64,000 nucleotides of DNA, from assembly GCA_002633005.1 (NCBI GenBank), contig NMRA01000146.1:617981-681980 (forward strand). Reading direction: 5' to 3'. A program made the position numbers and the translations under genes. The notes below the pieces were generated by a model that was given only the letters and a program-made list of their open reading frames with translations, did not search any database and was not told where the DNA came from. Positions within the stretch are counted from its first letter, which is position 1. Each line of letters begins with the position of its first letter. This stretch comes from Phoronis australis. Its lineage: Eukaryota; Phoronida; Phoronidae. Below are positions 32,640 to 44,878 of the stretch, one piece after another.

Positions 32640-33540
32640 TCTGTAAAACTGTATGATGAATTACATGTGGATCATTTGATGACCTTTGAACCCTTCCGGT
32701 GCATAATGAGTCCCGATGAGGAAACGAGTGTAAACTCAATAAAATGTGAGGCCAATGCTAATAATTAAAGATGTATTACTTTAAGCAGTTTAGAATACAA
32801 GATGAATTAATTGTTCAATTTTCAAAAGAAAAATATACCCAATGACCCATGGTTGCACCAATTGACCTGAAGCTTTAGAATTCAAACTCAATCGCAGTTA
32901 CCAAACAGATGTAATTTTCAAAATTTTATTTTAAACTCAGTGACCTTTGACCTATTTTTTCTGATTGGCTAGGCTTATTGTGTAGTAAAATAGGGTGTTC
33001 AACTGGCATGTTGACTTACACCAGTGTGCTTAAATTGAAAAGAATTCCTTAAAAATGTAAGAGATATCACATTTTGAACATTACATGACCTTTGCACTAA
33101 TTAATCCTATCCATTGCATTATTAGCGTCTTAGGAGAATTAGTGCAAAGCCCATATAAGGTGTGTTAAATGCTGAGAATCACAGATGTCTAACGGTTGAC
33201 GCATCAGAATAATTGGTGAAAGAAAGGACAAATTTTCAGAAGGAAAATGCACCTAATAACCCCATAGTTAAACTAAATGACCTGAAACTTTGCATTTCCA
33301 TCGAATAAGACGTACAAATCAAAATTGTGACTTTGAAGTGTCTTACTCAAGATTTTAGTTGGTACCTAATGACCTTTGACCTGTTCTATCTGATTGTATA
33401 ATTCGATTACTTTGAAAAAGGTAGCTTTAAAACTGGTGCATTATGAAATATGAATATATAATGAATCAAAATTTATATACTGCCTTAAAACACATGTTGA
33501 ATTTGGTTAAAATACCCCTACCGTTTTGGAGTTATTAAGT
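32640..33540. repeat. Diverged tandem duplication with TGACCTTTGACC motifs
   Basis: Two units of roughly 410 bp (about 32640-33060 and 33060-33470) share an order of short blocks: a coordinate pair ATGACCYRWGGTT / AACCCCATAGTT, TTGACCTGAAGCTTT / ATGACCTGAAACTTT, and TGACCTTTGACCT followed by TCTGATTG. They are strongly diverged. No reading frame is kept. Function is unknown; an old tandem duplication of intronic or intergenic DNA is likely. Confidence 0.5.
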
Positions 33541-33644
33541 GTCAAAGTTGGCCGGAAAAAGAATAATAATAAAAATGAGAATAAGAAGAATACAATTGAA
33601 GAAAACCCATTAACAACAGCGCAGAGTAATAATTCAATGAGACC

Positions 33645-33760
33645 AGTCGACGACCGGTTGTTTAGCCAACCAGCAGCCGACTAACAACGGTCAGCTAGGA
33701 GCCGTCTGCTGAGTCGCATCTGCGGTCGGCACTTGGGTCGGCAAAGTGATCGCCTTGCGT
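33645..33760. repeat. GC-rich GACC/GGTC repeat, second locus
   Basis: CCAGCAGCCGACTAAC, GCGGTCGGCACTTGGGTCGG and similar blocks match the GGTCGG/CCGACC repeat at 15405-15650 but without the clean CAGCCGACCCTT tandem. It stands out as GC-rich in AT-rich surroundings. Confidence 0.6.
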
Positions 33761-33764
33761 AGAC

Positions 33765-34859
33765 GACCAACTCGGATTAAACGTGTCCTTGGTAGGCAAT
33801 TACCCTTTTATGACTTAACGGGAGAACTTTGGCCAAACAAACATTTAACTTTCGCTGTTCGTTCACCAGTGGCAACTCCTGTCTCGACATCGGTTTGTCA
33901 ACTTTTGTTCAATTATTGAAAGGAGATAAAATCGAATCAAACTACAAAGATGAAGTTCGTGACATTACACAATATGTTGATATATTGACGGCGTGTTGAA
34001 ATCAAAGATTACGAGGAACAATTTCTAACTCTAGACACATTTTGCATAAAAATAAGCAAGACATTTGAACTACAGTAAAATTGCTTAAACATCAGAATAC
34101 AACGTTGAATGTTTTACGACCTCTAGTGTTTTCATGCAGCAGAATGCTCAACAACCAGCAGCAATTTGCGCTCTCATCAGTTACTGTTCTTGATCATCAC
34201 TTCATCACGCTGTATATTGCGCTTTACCACAGATAATAATTTTTCATCTCTATATAATTTCTTAATATGTTGGCACAGCAATAGAATCCAAGTTAATTTT
34301 AGGAACAACATAAACAATGGTTCGAACATAACGCAGATATTAAGATCATGGGTGCATTTAAACGGAAGGATGTGATCGGTTATAGTGGCATCCTTGATCC
34401 ATCATCAGTCCGAATTTGTTGTCATTTTCGGAATAAAGAATGTTTTCGAAGCTAGAGACATCCTATCAAGCCAGCTAGCTTGATGAAGACTAGCGTCAAA
34501 ATACAGCAAGGTGCCACTGTGTATTGAGCTTCGATAGTTACATGGACACTCGTCACCTCGTCGTGAAGCTTGTATCAACATGATCTGAAGACCGGTGAGA
34601 CTGCATGCAAAATCTGGTAGTCATTTGAAGTTCAATTTGCCCGTTACGGCTATTTAAGCCGAAAACATCCAACTCGTTTTCTAGCGTAATTCTCTGCCTT
34701 TTGTAACAAAAAAAACGTTTGTCGTCGTTTTGAAAGGAGTTCACTCGTGACACGTGACCGTTCCAGAATGTTTTCGACATCTAAAATTAGGTTTACTGAT
34801 ATTAAAATTCCAAAAACATCATAATGATGTGAAATCAATTCTGATCATTTAATTTATTT
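33765..34859. other. Unassigned non-coding stretch
   Basis: No domain, exon or shared repeat was recognised between the GC-rich repeat and the 3' end of the minus-strand LINE. Confidence 0.45.
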
Positions 34860-34861
34860 GT

Positions 34862-36600
34862 ATTTGTATTAAAGGCCTCTGGCCCAAAGTACAATAAACA
34901 AAACAACTAATCACGCACATTTGCACAAGCAGTCAACACATTTAAGAGTTGTTCTCGTCTTTTAAGGGCAAATTACACATATTTAACAGCAGATATATCA
35001 GGATTAGCGAGCAGGCGTATACAGGATTCTTGAGTTGGATGCCTACATTGAACTTCTTTCATAAAACGTGACCTAAGTTCACAATATCCCTTGCAAACCA
35101 ACAGGAAATGGTATCCATCCTCCACAAGACCATCATTGCAAGCCATACATAATCTATTGTAATATTCCACTTTCTCGTGCCTACCCACTTCCACTTGCAG
35201 TCTGAGCAACGTAAACGAGAAACGCTTGAATAAGACTATTGTGTAGCGGTAACTTAAGATATGGTTCAAAACAGTACAGAGTCTTAAAGTTAGAGTAGAA
35301 TTTAAGTTTTGCATTATGCTCAATTTCTGATCGCCAACCTTGCTCATAACAGTCATTAACTCTTTGCGCGAAGAAACTTAAAAACGAGACTTCGCACGTG
35401 ACACCTTGATTCGACCAAATTTGATAAAAAACGTATTTTGATAGCAATTGTCTAACAGAAGATACCCAAGTACTTCTTCCATTCCTATCTAAATCAACTA
35501 ACATGCCATAAGCCGCTTTAGCGTATCTAGTAGGTGGCATTTTCAATAACTTTAGCCAATATTTTACACACGTGACATAATACTTTGCATAGAGCGGATA
35601 AATTCCACATTCACCCAATACAGCTGTGTTTGAGCAAGAGTTTCCAACTCCAAGGGCAATTTTACAGAATTTAACATAAACATTTTCAACCCATTCGTAT
35701 TCTTTGAATCCCCAGATTTCCGCCCCGTAGTACATAGTTGGTACAGCAATTTTATCAAACAGTTCAAGTGATAGGCTCAATGGTAATTCCGGGAACCGGT
35801 TTCTAACTTTAGAGATGGACATTGCAGCTTTACTACCTTGACGTGCCAGAGTTTTAGTGGCTTTGGACCAGACTAATCTTGGTGTGAAAAATATTCCAAG
35901 ATATTTATACTGGGAGACAACCTCCACTACTTGGTTTCCATAATACCACTTCTCATACGCTCTGAGTGGCCCGCCATTTCTAAAACAACGATCTTAGTTT
36001 TTTTCAGATTTACTTTCATGCCCCAAGAAGAGCAATAATCATAAAGGCAATTTAACATTCTTTGCAAATTAATTTGAATGCTCGAACACAGAACCATGTC
36101 ATCAGCATACAGCAGCGATTTGACGTGCGGAGCCTCTTCATTGATATAAATCCCTCTAATATTTTGGGCATAATCTAGGACTTCGATAAATTCGTTCAGG
36201 TACATGATAAATAATAGTGGGCTGATCATACACCCTTTTCTGGTGCCGACAGAACAGTAAAAAAGTCGGTTAACCCTTCTCGGGTCCTTACGCATGAACG
36301 TAATTTGGTGTATATGGATTTCAAGATTTTAAGTACGTTACCATGGACACCAATTTTTTGTAATCTATACCAGAGTAGCATGTGGGGAACTCTGTCAAAC
36401 GCCTTCGAAAAGTCGACAAAAGCACAATGAAAACGACCCCCGGGCTAAGTGATATATTTTTGGCACATAGCCTGAAGCGTTAACATTTGGTCCTGAGTGC
36501 AATAGCCCTTGCGGAATCCCGCCTGCGATTCACGAAGTTCGTCATTTGCCTCAGCCCAGGTCCTAAGGCGGTTGTTCAAAAGTTTGGTGAATAGCAAATG
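34862..36600 (-). mobile_element. 5'-truncated LINE, 3' half
   Basis: The minus-strand RT and C-terminal domains are followed by a 3' UTR containing TGTACTTTGGGCC and a tail of ATACAA/ATAAAT-like repeats at about 34862-34885 in place of a poly(A). The same TGTACTTTGGGCC 3' motif occurs at about 63669 on the plus strand after a related LINE fragment. Sequence upstream of the first RT motifs is missing beyond about 36600, typical of 5' truncation during target-primed reverse transcription. Confidence 0.85.
34973..36596 (-). pseudogene. LINE ORF2: reverse transcriptase and C-terminal Cys/His region
   Basis: From 36596 down the minus strand encodes LLNNRLRTWAEANDELRESQ, AGFRKGYCTQDQMLTLQA, HCAFVDFSKAFDRVPH (first catalytic Asp), a frame change near 36300, VGTRKGCMISPLLFIMYLNE and SLLYADDMVLCSS (YADD box). 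After another shift near 35927 come VSQYKYLGIFFTPRLVWSKA, TMYYGAEIWGFKEYEW and a long C-terminal domain. The last part, near 35150, has CMACNDGLVEDGYHFLLVC. The order is that of jockey/CR1-like LINEs; the endonuclease is absent. One stop lies in the first segment. The product would copy LINE RNA into DNA at a nicked target. Confidence 0.9.
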
Positions 36601-37183
36601 AATTCTGATCATTTGTTGCGTTGTTATGTCTCGAAGGAGAACGTTTGATTGAAGAATCTGAGAAAAAGATAGTGACTAATAGGTGACGCAATATCTCTTT
36701 GCGCCGAAAGTCAATGCAAAAGATCACACCAAAATTTTTGCAGCAGAACAATTGTTGAAAATCAATTTTTGCAACGACGGTAAATAATTTAGATTACACA
36801 AGGAATATTCTATTCTGTCAGTTTTTAGCCGCAATTTAGTAGACAGCTTCGCACCACGGCCGGAGCTTTCCGAGCCCTTTGGAGTAAGAACACAATACTT
36901 TGCGTTTTGCGTATACTCGAAGGGGTAAAACTTTGAAAACAATGTTTTCGTGGCTACTTGGTACATGCAATCCTAAAACAGGTAGTCTGTGTTTTCGTGT
37001 AGAGTGTAAAAATGCTTAATCGAGTGATTCAAAAAGAACATTCTCGTAAACGAAAACGCACCCAATTTTCAGTCCTGTTACAGGTTAAAATCATCTTGTA
37101 TAAGTTTATTGCATCGACTCTACTGATCACAATGTCAAGACAAAACACTTAAGGAGGCGCCATTTCAAACCTTTGGGATGAAT
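36601..37183. other. Unassigned non-coding stretch
   Basis: No recognisable domain or repeat up to the AACTTAAGTT element. Confidence 0.45.
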
Positions 37184-40070
37184 CACCCTTACAAAAATGA
37201 ACTTAAGTTTTTCGCTGAAAACTTAAGTTATAACTTAATTTTTGAAAACTTAAGTTACAACTTAAGTTTTTGAAAACTTAAGTTATGAAAACTTAACTTC
37301 GTTCCAAAAAAAACTTGTTCCAAAATACTTAAGTTTTCGACAAAAACTTAAGTTTTCGTGAATGAAAACTTAAGTTTTTCAAACCAAAAACTTAAGTTTT
37401 TCAGACCAAAAACTTAAGTTTTTCGATGAAAACTTAAGAGCATGTTCGCGAATGGACCAGGCAGAGGGTGATAAACGCTATTTCACAGATTCTCTTTATA
37501 TTTTATCTGTGGGATGACACTGGCCAAACTGACTACAGATCACCTTTATTTTTTTCAAAACGCACCTTTTGGTTTCCATGGATACGATTTGTTTCCAGCA
37601 AATTTTCAGCCTGGCGGCAGTTAAGTTTTAGCAAAATTCCGACAGTTACGTTACGCAGTGGAAGCAACGTTGAAATATTGAACCTTTGTTATTGATCAGG
37701 TGTGACCTTTGACTACTTTATTCATGAAAATTTAAATGATTTTGATATATTTTTGTCTGTTCTTAGAGCCGCATAAGATGAGTACTTTTATTGATTTTTG
37801 AAACTATCAAAATTGGCTAAATTCGTATCCCGATATCTCAGCTGGCACAGGTTTCAGAACATTTTAGTGCCAACCAGTGTGTTGAGCTACTTTAGGTCTA
37901 CAAAATAAGACAAAAAAATCGGGCGCGAATGGATTTCATGTCATTTGAAGTCAAACATGACTGGTGGTTACGCCATTTCACTACAATGAGTGATGCCGAC
38001 AAACGTCAACAAAAAGTAAACATTTGTTAATAGTTAGCCAGCAAACAGCGAATCAATTTATCATTCATCAAATTTCGTATTTTCTAGGCACCGAGGGTAC
38101 ACTACTTTATTTCTAAAAAGTGCTCGTAGTCATGGAATTAGGATACTTACTACGCAAATAGCAGTAGTTTTGGCAGGACACCTTTTGCGAGAGTCGAAAT
38201 TCAAATCTCTCTGCTTTTACAATGCTCAGTAATCTTATTTGCACGGCTAAAAACAAAAAAGCGCCGACAAATCATTTTCATAACATTTTCCTTCAAAAAT
38301 CGTGTTGCCCTTTCCCCAATTGCGACGTTCCAAATCTTACAGTGTTGTATGAAAAAGATCATTTATTTATAGTTTTATCTGTGACTGTCCTGTTTACAAA
38401 GATGCTTACTGTGGGTTAGCTGTGGAGTGTGTCTGAACAAACATTTCTTCAGGAGTCTTCAAGTGGTTTTGATGTAGGGCGTTAAAAGCGGAGGACAGTG
38501 TCAAGGTGAAAGATTTATTGGCAATTACAGGCAAATGCAAAACCACAGGTGAGAGTCATTCCGTGGACGTTACGTAGCCGCCAATGTCAAAATAACTTCA
38601 CTTTTGAAGTGGTATGGCTGGCTAATGTTATAATTTTGTTATCTGCGCGCATTTTGCTGTGCTTGACACAAGTGAAAATGGGAGACTTTTGAGTAGCAAT
38701 GGGGGCTGACAACATGGAACCAGCTACCAGTGAGAAGATATTTCACCTGAGCAGTAGGAGGCACAGAGGAAAGTACTTGATTAAGTTTGTGTGACTAGTT
38801 GGGAGAAGTCTAAAGTGTGAATTCTTATTACTTCCCAGTCCTCCAGAGGGCAAACGTACATGTATCCTGTTCCAGGTGATCAGCTGTTACTTGACTATAT
38901 AAATGCCTCATGTTGGAAGCATGATCCACTGCAGAGGTCATGTGAAAGAAGTGAGGATTCTAAAGGCTGCTTTCAGTATAAAGTCCATAAGTACACGACA
39001 AGTATTATATTGTAGCTCATGTTTTTCCATGTCTTCTCAGCAGACAAAAAATATACAGCATATAAACTTTGAAACTCAGTTCAAAATATAACTTCATGCA
39101 CATTGGGTTCTAACTGCTAATTAGTCTTCGAGGTTCTTTAACAGCAAGACTACAAACATTCTAAGGCAAAATCACATCAGAGATATCTAGATGTGGTATT
39201 TGATCTAAGTGCTAATGGACTGACTCAAATAGGAGACTCCTATATTAGTTGTTCAAAATACAGGTGATCTCACTTACATGTACCTCCTCATCCCATACGG
39301 TACACGTAACTCCCCAGTCTGTATATACAACGTTGGACCACTTTAAAGTAAAAAGTGACATTTAATGCGACCAGAATCTGGTTTAACACTCATTGCATGG
39401 TTAATTCATGCAAACTACCATGGAAAACACGATGGCTAAATGTGTTAAAAGATCTAAATACCAGTGAATTGGCTCAAACATGACACTCCTGATGTTAACA
39501 ATTCAGAATACAGGTGACCTCGGCACCTCCCTTAACTCATCATCACATACCGTAAAAATAACTCTCATTCTTCAAAAAACAATGTTGGAACAGATTAAAG
39601 TCAAAATGATATTTAATGTGACTGTAATCTGGTTTAACACTGGTCATTCAGTTAAGTGGTACTAAGTAGCATGAAAAAACGAGATGTGTAAAGGTGTTCT
39701 TTGATCTAAATGCCAGTGAATTGGTTCAAGTATGCCTAAGTCACTACCTTTCCTTAGGCTTGTACATAAGTTAACATTCAGATAAGGCTTCGCTTTTTTA
39801 GTCAAGAGAGATTGAGTGTAACATAATTTGAAAGATGAAAACTGAAATACCAGCATCTTTAAATAAATTGGACAACAAAGTTTCAACCAGAACACTGTCT
39901 AAACATCCTAAATTTTATTGAAAAAATCACAGCAAGTGTTGCTATATTGCATTTTGCATTTACCTCAGTTTCTACAATATCACATCAATAACAACTGGTT
40001 AAATCACTCAGACAACCCAACAGATTGTATAATGTCCGAACAAAGATTAAATCCGGAGTATTACTGGACA

Positions 40071-40244
40071 TCACTGACTGTCAAGTTCATTATCTACCTC
40101 ATTTGACCATTTTCCAGCGCGGTTCAAGGCAGCCAAGCGTGAAAAGAAACCTTTATTTAGTTGTATTGTCAGCCAGCCTTCCTCTCGAAACTGCTCATCC
40201 GTCTGCATCGCCTGTGCAGTTTTTGCGGGGTCTTCTTTGTTCCT
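40071..40244 (-). CDS. Unknown ORF in the TTAA transposon, copy 1 (candidate last exon)
   Basis: After a potential acceptor (GTCATTTTTCAG or the ACAGTAG just after it), the minus strand is open for 57 codons to a TGA: NKEDPAKTAQAMQTDEQF, REEGWLTIQLNKGFFSRLAA, LNRAGKWSNEVDNELDSQ. The same frame is open with the same stop in copy 2 (60835-60998), where differences are a mixture of silent and replacement changes. The composition is that of a soluble, charged helical protein tail. I recognise no family. The upstream exon and splice phase are not established, so this is a candidate for part of a transposase or passenger gene. Confidence 0.4.
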   Translation of the reverse strand, partial: RNKEDPAKTAQAMQTDEQFREEGWLTIQLNKGFFSRLAALNRAGKWSNEVDNELDSQ

Positions 40245-41248
40245 CTACTGTCTGAAAAATGACAGGAAGGTTGTAACAGTCTCGAATTATACACTTTTTG
40301 CAGAACTTTGCAGAGCCCAGCCACTACACAGGTGTGACTGCCGCTGAGTGATCCAATGATTTTAGCTGAGATAATTCATTTGACCCATGTAGTGTAATAT
40401 GTAAAACGACCAAAAGTACAACAAGAAAAAACACTGTTGGTACTTGATTTATTTTTGCCAGTTTGATTGGATTCCTTTGGTCATCTAATGAATACCATAT
40501 CCAGACAACAAATGTCAAAATAGTGTACTCATCAATCATAACGACACGCTATGATTTCCAGAATTACATAATTCACAGACAGCTGAAGTGAAAAGAAATT
40601 CCGGCATGCAGGTTGTCAGTTAAAATTGGAATTTATAATGCTATAACTACAGCATTCATCAATATATCTATAGAAAAAATACTTCGTGTAATGAACTAAA
40701 AAGAAGACGCATAACAACACTATCGGTTGTTGAAAAGTGAAAGTCAATGAGATATTGCATTTTCCGCTTGCAATAAGTACAGGCCACTAGATGCGCATAA
40801 TCTCAGACTAAACTTACATCCAACGCAAGACGCTACTACTAAATGAACTGAATAGCTCTAGGCTAGCCTAGACTCCAACAACGGCAACGGGGCAGGTATA
40901 CCACTGATCCTTTAGGAACACAAGACTGTTTATCAGTTATTTACAGTGATGCAGCCATAGGACTACTAAATTTCACCAGTGTGTACAATAAAAAGCTCTG
41001 TCTATGCTACATGTTCAAAAACAAGTACTGTTGTTACATTTTTGTGGTACATGCATGGTCACACAGTTTGTGATCATCCTGAAAGGAGGGACCAGTAACT
41101 TGCATTGCAGGGTACTGTATTAGAATAACATCTGTTGTTTCTAGCGGTGCTAACTGGTTCTCGAATCATGTATCCACAAAACTGACTATTACCGCCACAA
41201 TGCTATCGCGATAACCTCAAATTCAAACAAAGCAGTAGTAGTACTCAC

Positions 41249-41410
41249 CAGATCCAACAGGAAAGAACACAAATGCATTGACATTGTTGAGTTCCTGTGA
41301 AAGTAAGTTGACTTTAGACATTTCAACCAGCATCCTCACTTCAGGCTTGGCACGCGGGCTACCACTAATGAAATGGGTGTTTGCAGAGTTTACATGGTTT
41401 CCACAGAATT
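41249..41410 (-). CDS. Candidate exon of the TTAA transposon, copy 1
   Basis: The minus strand reads FCGNHVNSANTHFISGSPRA, KPEVRMLVEMSKVNLLSQEL, NNVNAFVFFPVGSG and then a consensus donor GTGAGT. CATCTTAG before the start may be the acceptor, but it is altered in copy 2, and in copy 1 the frame also stays open further upstream. In copy 2 the same peptide (62007-62168) and donor are kept with few replacements. A further possible exon at 41557-41635 (MMECDEVYGTSKECLLHMCE) ends in another GTGAGT, but a 5-bp insertion shifts it in copy 2. No known domain. Confidence 0.35.
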
Positions 41411-42448
41411 CTAAGATGAGCCAGGTGTCTTGCCCTTGCCTTGGACGCAGTGACACATGCGTGACACGGGTCCAGTGAACCCGCATTTGTAAATTGTCCG
41501 ACTATCGCCAAAATCAGTTGCCGCACAGACTGTAGGTGCGGTGGTTTGCTACTCACTTTATGCCGCATCAAGATTTCACACATGTGCAGAAGACATTCTT
41601 TTGAGGTTCCATACACTTCATCACACTCCATCATACTAGCAGATAACACAGCAAGTCAGGATCAACCATTTTACACCACTAAAGTGACACCTGTTTTTGG
41701 ACACTGGGTTCACGAAAAACGCGGAATTTTAATTAAAAAGGAAAAATTCCTTAAACAATTGCGCCTGACTTAATGAAACTTAACTAAATATTAATAAATC
41801 AACTTCTGAATCAAAACTATGCACTTTATGGTGTTGTAATGTTCCAAACAGGTATCGGTATTGAAGGTAATTTCTACTCAGGTGGTTGTCGCAATCTTGC
41901 AATTTGTATAGAAAAATGTTTAGCGCCAGAAAAATTTATTGTATTAATCAACAGAAATAAGATAGAAACGTCTTGTGTAAAAGTCTGGTGTTGATCAGTG
42001 TTGTGCCAGCTGAGATATATGGGCTCAAATTGTGGCGAAATTGCAATGCCTTGTTAACCTCTGACCCCCCTATACTTTATGCCTGGGATTTTTAACTTAG
42101 CGGCAGAGGTAATGAGTATTGTTTAACATCTTTGTAAAGTCGAAGATTTCCTTTATTTAAAAATTGCAAACAAATAATAATCTCGTGCGCCGATATTTTT
42201 TGTTGTGCAGTGCAAATAAGACATTTTCGGCGAGTTCATTGAATGGCATACCCCCAAAATAGAGGCTCCCTGATTTCTCCTCCTTGAACAAGGTAAAATG
42301 AGATTGGACTTTACTGTTTTGTTTTTCATTGCAAAGGTAACTAAAATGCATAGTATGGTTCAAATCGGTGACATTGGGTTTATCACCCCTCTAGGCATTC
42401 TTGCCTGCTGTGAGTCGTACTTCACTCTTAAGTTCATTTTCGTACGGG

Positions 42449-44878
42449 ATTACTGGCCCAACAGTCGCTGAATTTTATAAGCCAGGTATTTGTCCCCATG
42501 CTGAGAGCGATTGTTATTAGTCAATCTCTTGAAGAGAGCTCACACTATTTCGTCGGACTGGAACCTGTTTATTAGTGAAGTCCAACATGTGAAACAAGTT
42601 TTAATGAATAATGATTACACAAATTCAATTGAGGATAAGGTTTGACTCAAAATTTGAACCATATTACCATGTACAAACATTTACTGATGATGTTAATGAA
42701 TTATTCTACAAAACTGTATGTCCAAACCAAAAGTTATGTAAAATTTGAACAAGCCCTAAAGTACATAATATATGATAATGTAAGATTTGTTCATCCTAAA
42801 GACAAGCTAGATGTAATTATTGATCACAAGAATATGGAGACTTCTAATTTAGTGATGGGACACAATATTAGTCCGCACTTTTGCTATATGTAATGTTGTT
42901 TTTGCGTTTACTTGTCTCGCGGTCGAATGTTTTCGTCCCCATCAGAAACAAAATTACATTTGGAACACAGTCTGTTCATTGTCGCGACGATTTCTGACGC
43001 ATTTACAAAACGTCTCCATAAAAGACCATTTTCAAAACGTTCATGGTCGGAAGATAATTAGTCAGAAGATTGTTGACAATACAGTAAGTTGATGATATAC
43101 ACAGGTTACGAACATTAGAGTCGCTTCTAATACTGTTTGAAAAACCAAATTTGAATGAGCAGCTAACTGGAACTCGAAGGACTCTATCATTATTTAGTTA
43201 ACCGGTATATTATGATGCGCAACAACGTGTGTACATTTAAATATGTGTGTTTTTGTCGTTATAATTGCGCATGTCCACTTCAAATCTTATATTGCATTTC
43301 TCATTTCTGATTAGCGTTTCACTGTGACATAGTTGTAAACGGTAGTCTGAAGATGCGATGTGTTTCTCAAGATCAAAGTCGTTTCTTCAACGAAATATGT
43401 ATACCAGAAAGACTACTGCCAAATTATAGTACGTATACAGATACACGTACATATACATATACATGTATAAAACTATGTCTTGTGTGCAAATCAGGTGGCG
43501 CTTGCTTTCGTCAGTTTTGCAGCATTTCCAGTCTGCGTTTACTGCTATATATTTGTTGAATGTAATATTTAAAATGACGGCGGCTTGGGGCTGCCTCCAC
43601 AGCGACAGACTTTCTTTCGTACAAGACCTTCAACAACAGAGTATATAGTATTAAAAGCACTAAACCAATAATGAAACACATGTAATTAGACATAATAAGT
43701 AAATGAGGAATGATAATGGAAATTTAGCTAATGAAGAGGGTATTAAATAAAAATGTGAAACTAAATAGTGCGAGTATATACAGTAATGCATATAGCAAAA
43801 TTTAGACAGGTAAGGCGCAATAATGGGTAAGTAAATTTGCTGCCATTCTTTGCTATTACGTTTCGACACGTGTACATACAACCTTCGGTCTCGGTCTATA
43901 CGCGGAATAATGTCTCGTGGGATGTTATTTCATGTACGCCACTCGAGGTACGTTTTGTATTTATCCCATACGCATCGAATTCGTGGGTTTCTTTTGTTTT
44001 CTTTCGGCATTTTATAAATACTTCACCGTGACTGTTTACGTAACTAATCACAACTTAGTGCGTATGTACGTGCGCGTTATGTTGCTAAATGCTAAAACAG
44101 TTTTAAATGTAACGGTTTATCACTTGAAATTGATAAAAAGTGTGAAAACGACAGCTTTCGAGCGTGGAACTTGTATCATATTTCCTAAATTAATAAATTT
44201 CAAGAATGTTTATAACACTGTAAAATCCTCATCGGGCAGCTGCACTCATTAGGTCACTGACCGCAGCGCGTAACCTACACGTTGCCTGCTTTCACGAGGT
44301 TGTTATAAGTGCCACCGTTGACGAAAGCTACTGTAGCGTCGTTGCAGGTACGTTGTCACATTTCTACTTATTATGTAACCTTGGAACAAAGCTGTAGGCC
44401 TATGCTAAATATACGACAGTCTGTTGATACAGATAGGTGGCAGGCTACGGATTCTGCAGCATGGATAGGTTCATGTATTGCTGGGGCGGTCGTCGTTGCC
44501 GCTTGTGTAATAATTAAGTTCGATAAAGGCTTGGAATCTTTGCCTGAGCTGCAGACGATATATCTTAGCAACTGAAACTTGAAACAGAGCTGTCGTAAAA
44601 TTAACAGTGCTGTTCCAGATGTTATGATTAAGGCCTGGTTGCATGTTGAGTGGAATAACTTTCTGCACTGCTACAATTTTATTACTTTAAGCTTTTTCTC
44701 GAAAGTTTAATGATGTAACCGGCTAACGTCGAGTCGACATTGACCTACCTTTTGAACCTTCAATGTCAGAGGTCACTGTTGAAGTAGTGCTGGAGGTGAA
44801 TACGGAAAACATTATTACATGACCGTATTTCCCTTGACAGATTCAACGCGTATGGGATAAAATCAATTCTACTACTAG
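42449..44878. other. Unassigned non-coding stretch
   Basis: AT-rich sequence with short frames, a TA/CA-rich microsatellite-like tract at 43430-43465, and no recognised domain. A weak phase-1 exon-like stretch near 44239-44349 is listed among the rejected items. Confidence 0.45.

Larger units (their letters stand above)
37438..42427. mobile_element. 5.0-kb TTAA-flanked DNA transposon, copy 1
   Basis: This block and 58291-63191 are near-identical over their full length, roughly nine bases in ten by eye, and unrelated outside. TTAA lies at 37434-37437 and 42428-42431. The left end is GAGCATGTTCGCGAATGGAC; the reverse complement of the right end is GAGTGAAGTACGACTCACAG. The ends share AGGGTGATAAAC/AGGGGTGATAAAC about 28-40 bp in and ATCTCAGCTGGCACA about 400 bp in, so long diverged inverted repeats are present. 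Two ~250-bp tandem units lie at about 39190-39740. Candidate exons are on the minus strand. Kolobok-like by target site and termini; superfamily unproven. Confidence 0.85.
37184..42448. repeat. AACTTAAGTT element, locus 3, split by a transposon
   Basis: The left part (37184-37437) starts CACCCTTACAAAAATGAACT exactly as at 406 and continues with AACTTAAGTTTT units and TTGTTCCAAAA linkers. The right part is only TTAAGTTCATTTTCGTACGGG-like sequence (42428-42448), the reverse complement of the left terminus. Together they show an element with inverted ends of about 20 bp whose interior was opened at one of its many TTAA sites by the 5.0-kb transposon at 37438-42427. Confidence 0.75.

Noticed and set aside
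39662-39895. Minus-strand frame also open in copy 2 (60401-60649)
   Set aside because: The shared open frame is explained by recent common descent of the copies; a frameshift alters the peptide mid-way and no splice sites flank it.
44239-44349. Exon-like stretch ending SYCSVVAG before GTACGT, phase 1-1
   Set aside because: The acceptor has no pyrimidine tract, and the peptide matches no domain; phase agreement with the FN3 exon alone is not enough.
44309-44575. Frame with hydrophobic segment IGSCIAGAVVVAACVII that could be a membrane helix
   Set aside because: No acceptor or upstream domain supports it, and the frame crosses a likely intron; a single hydrophobic run is weak evidence.
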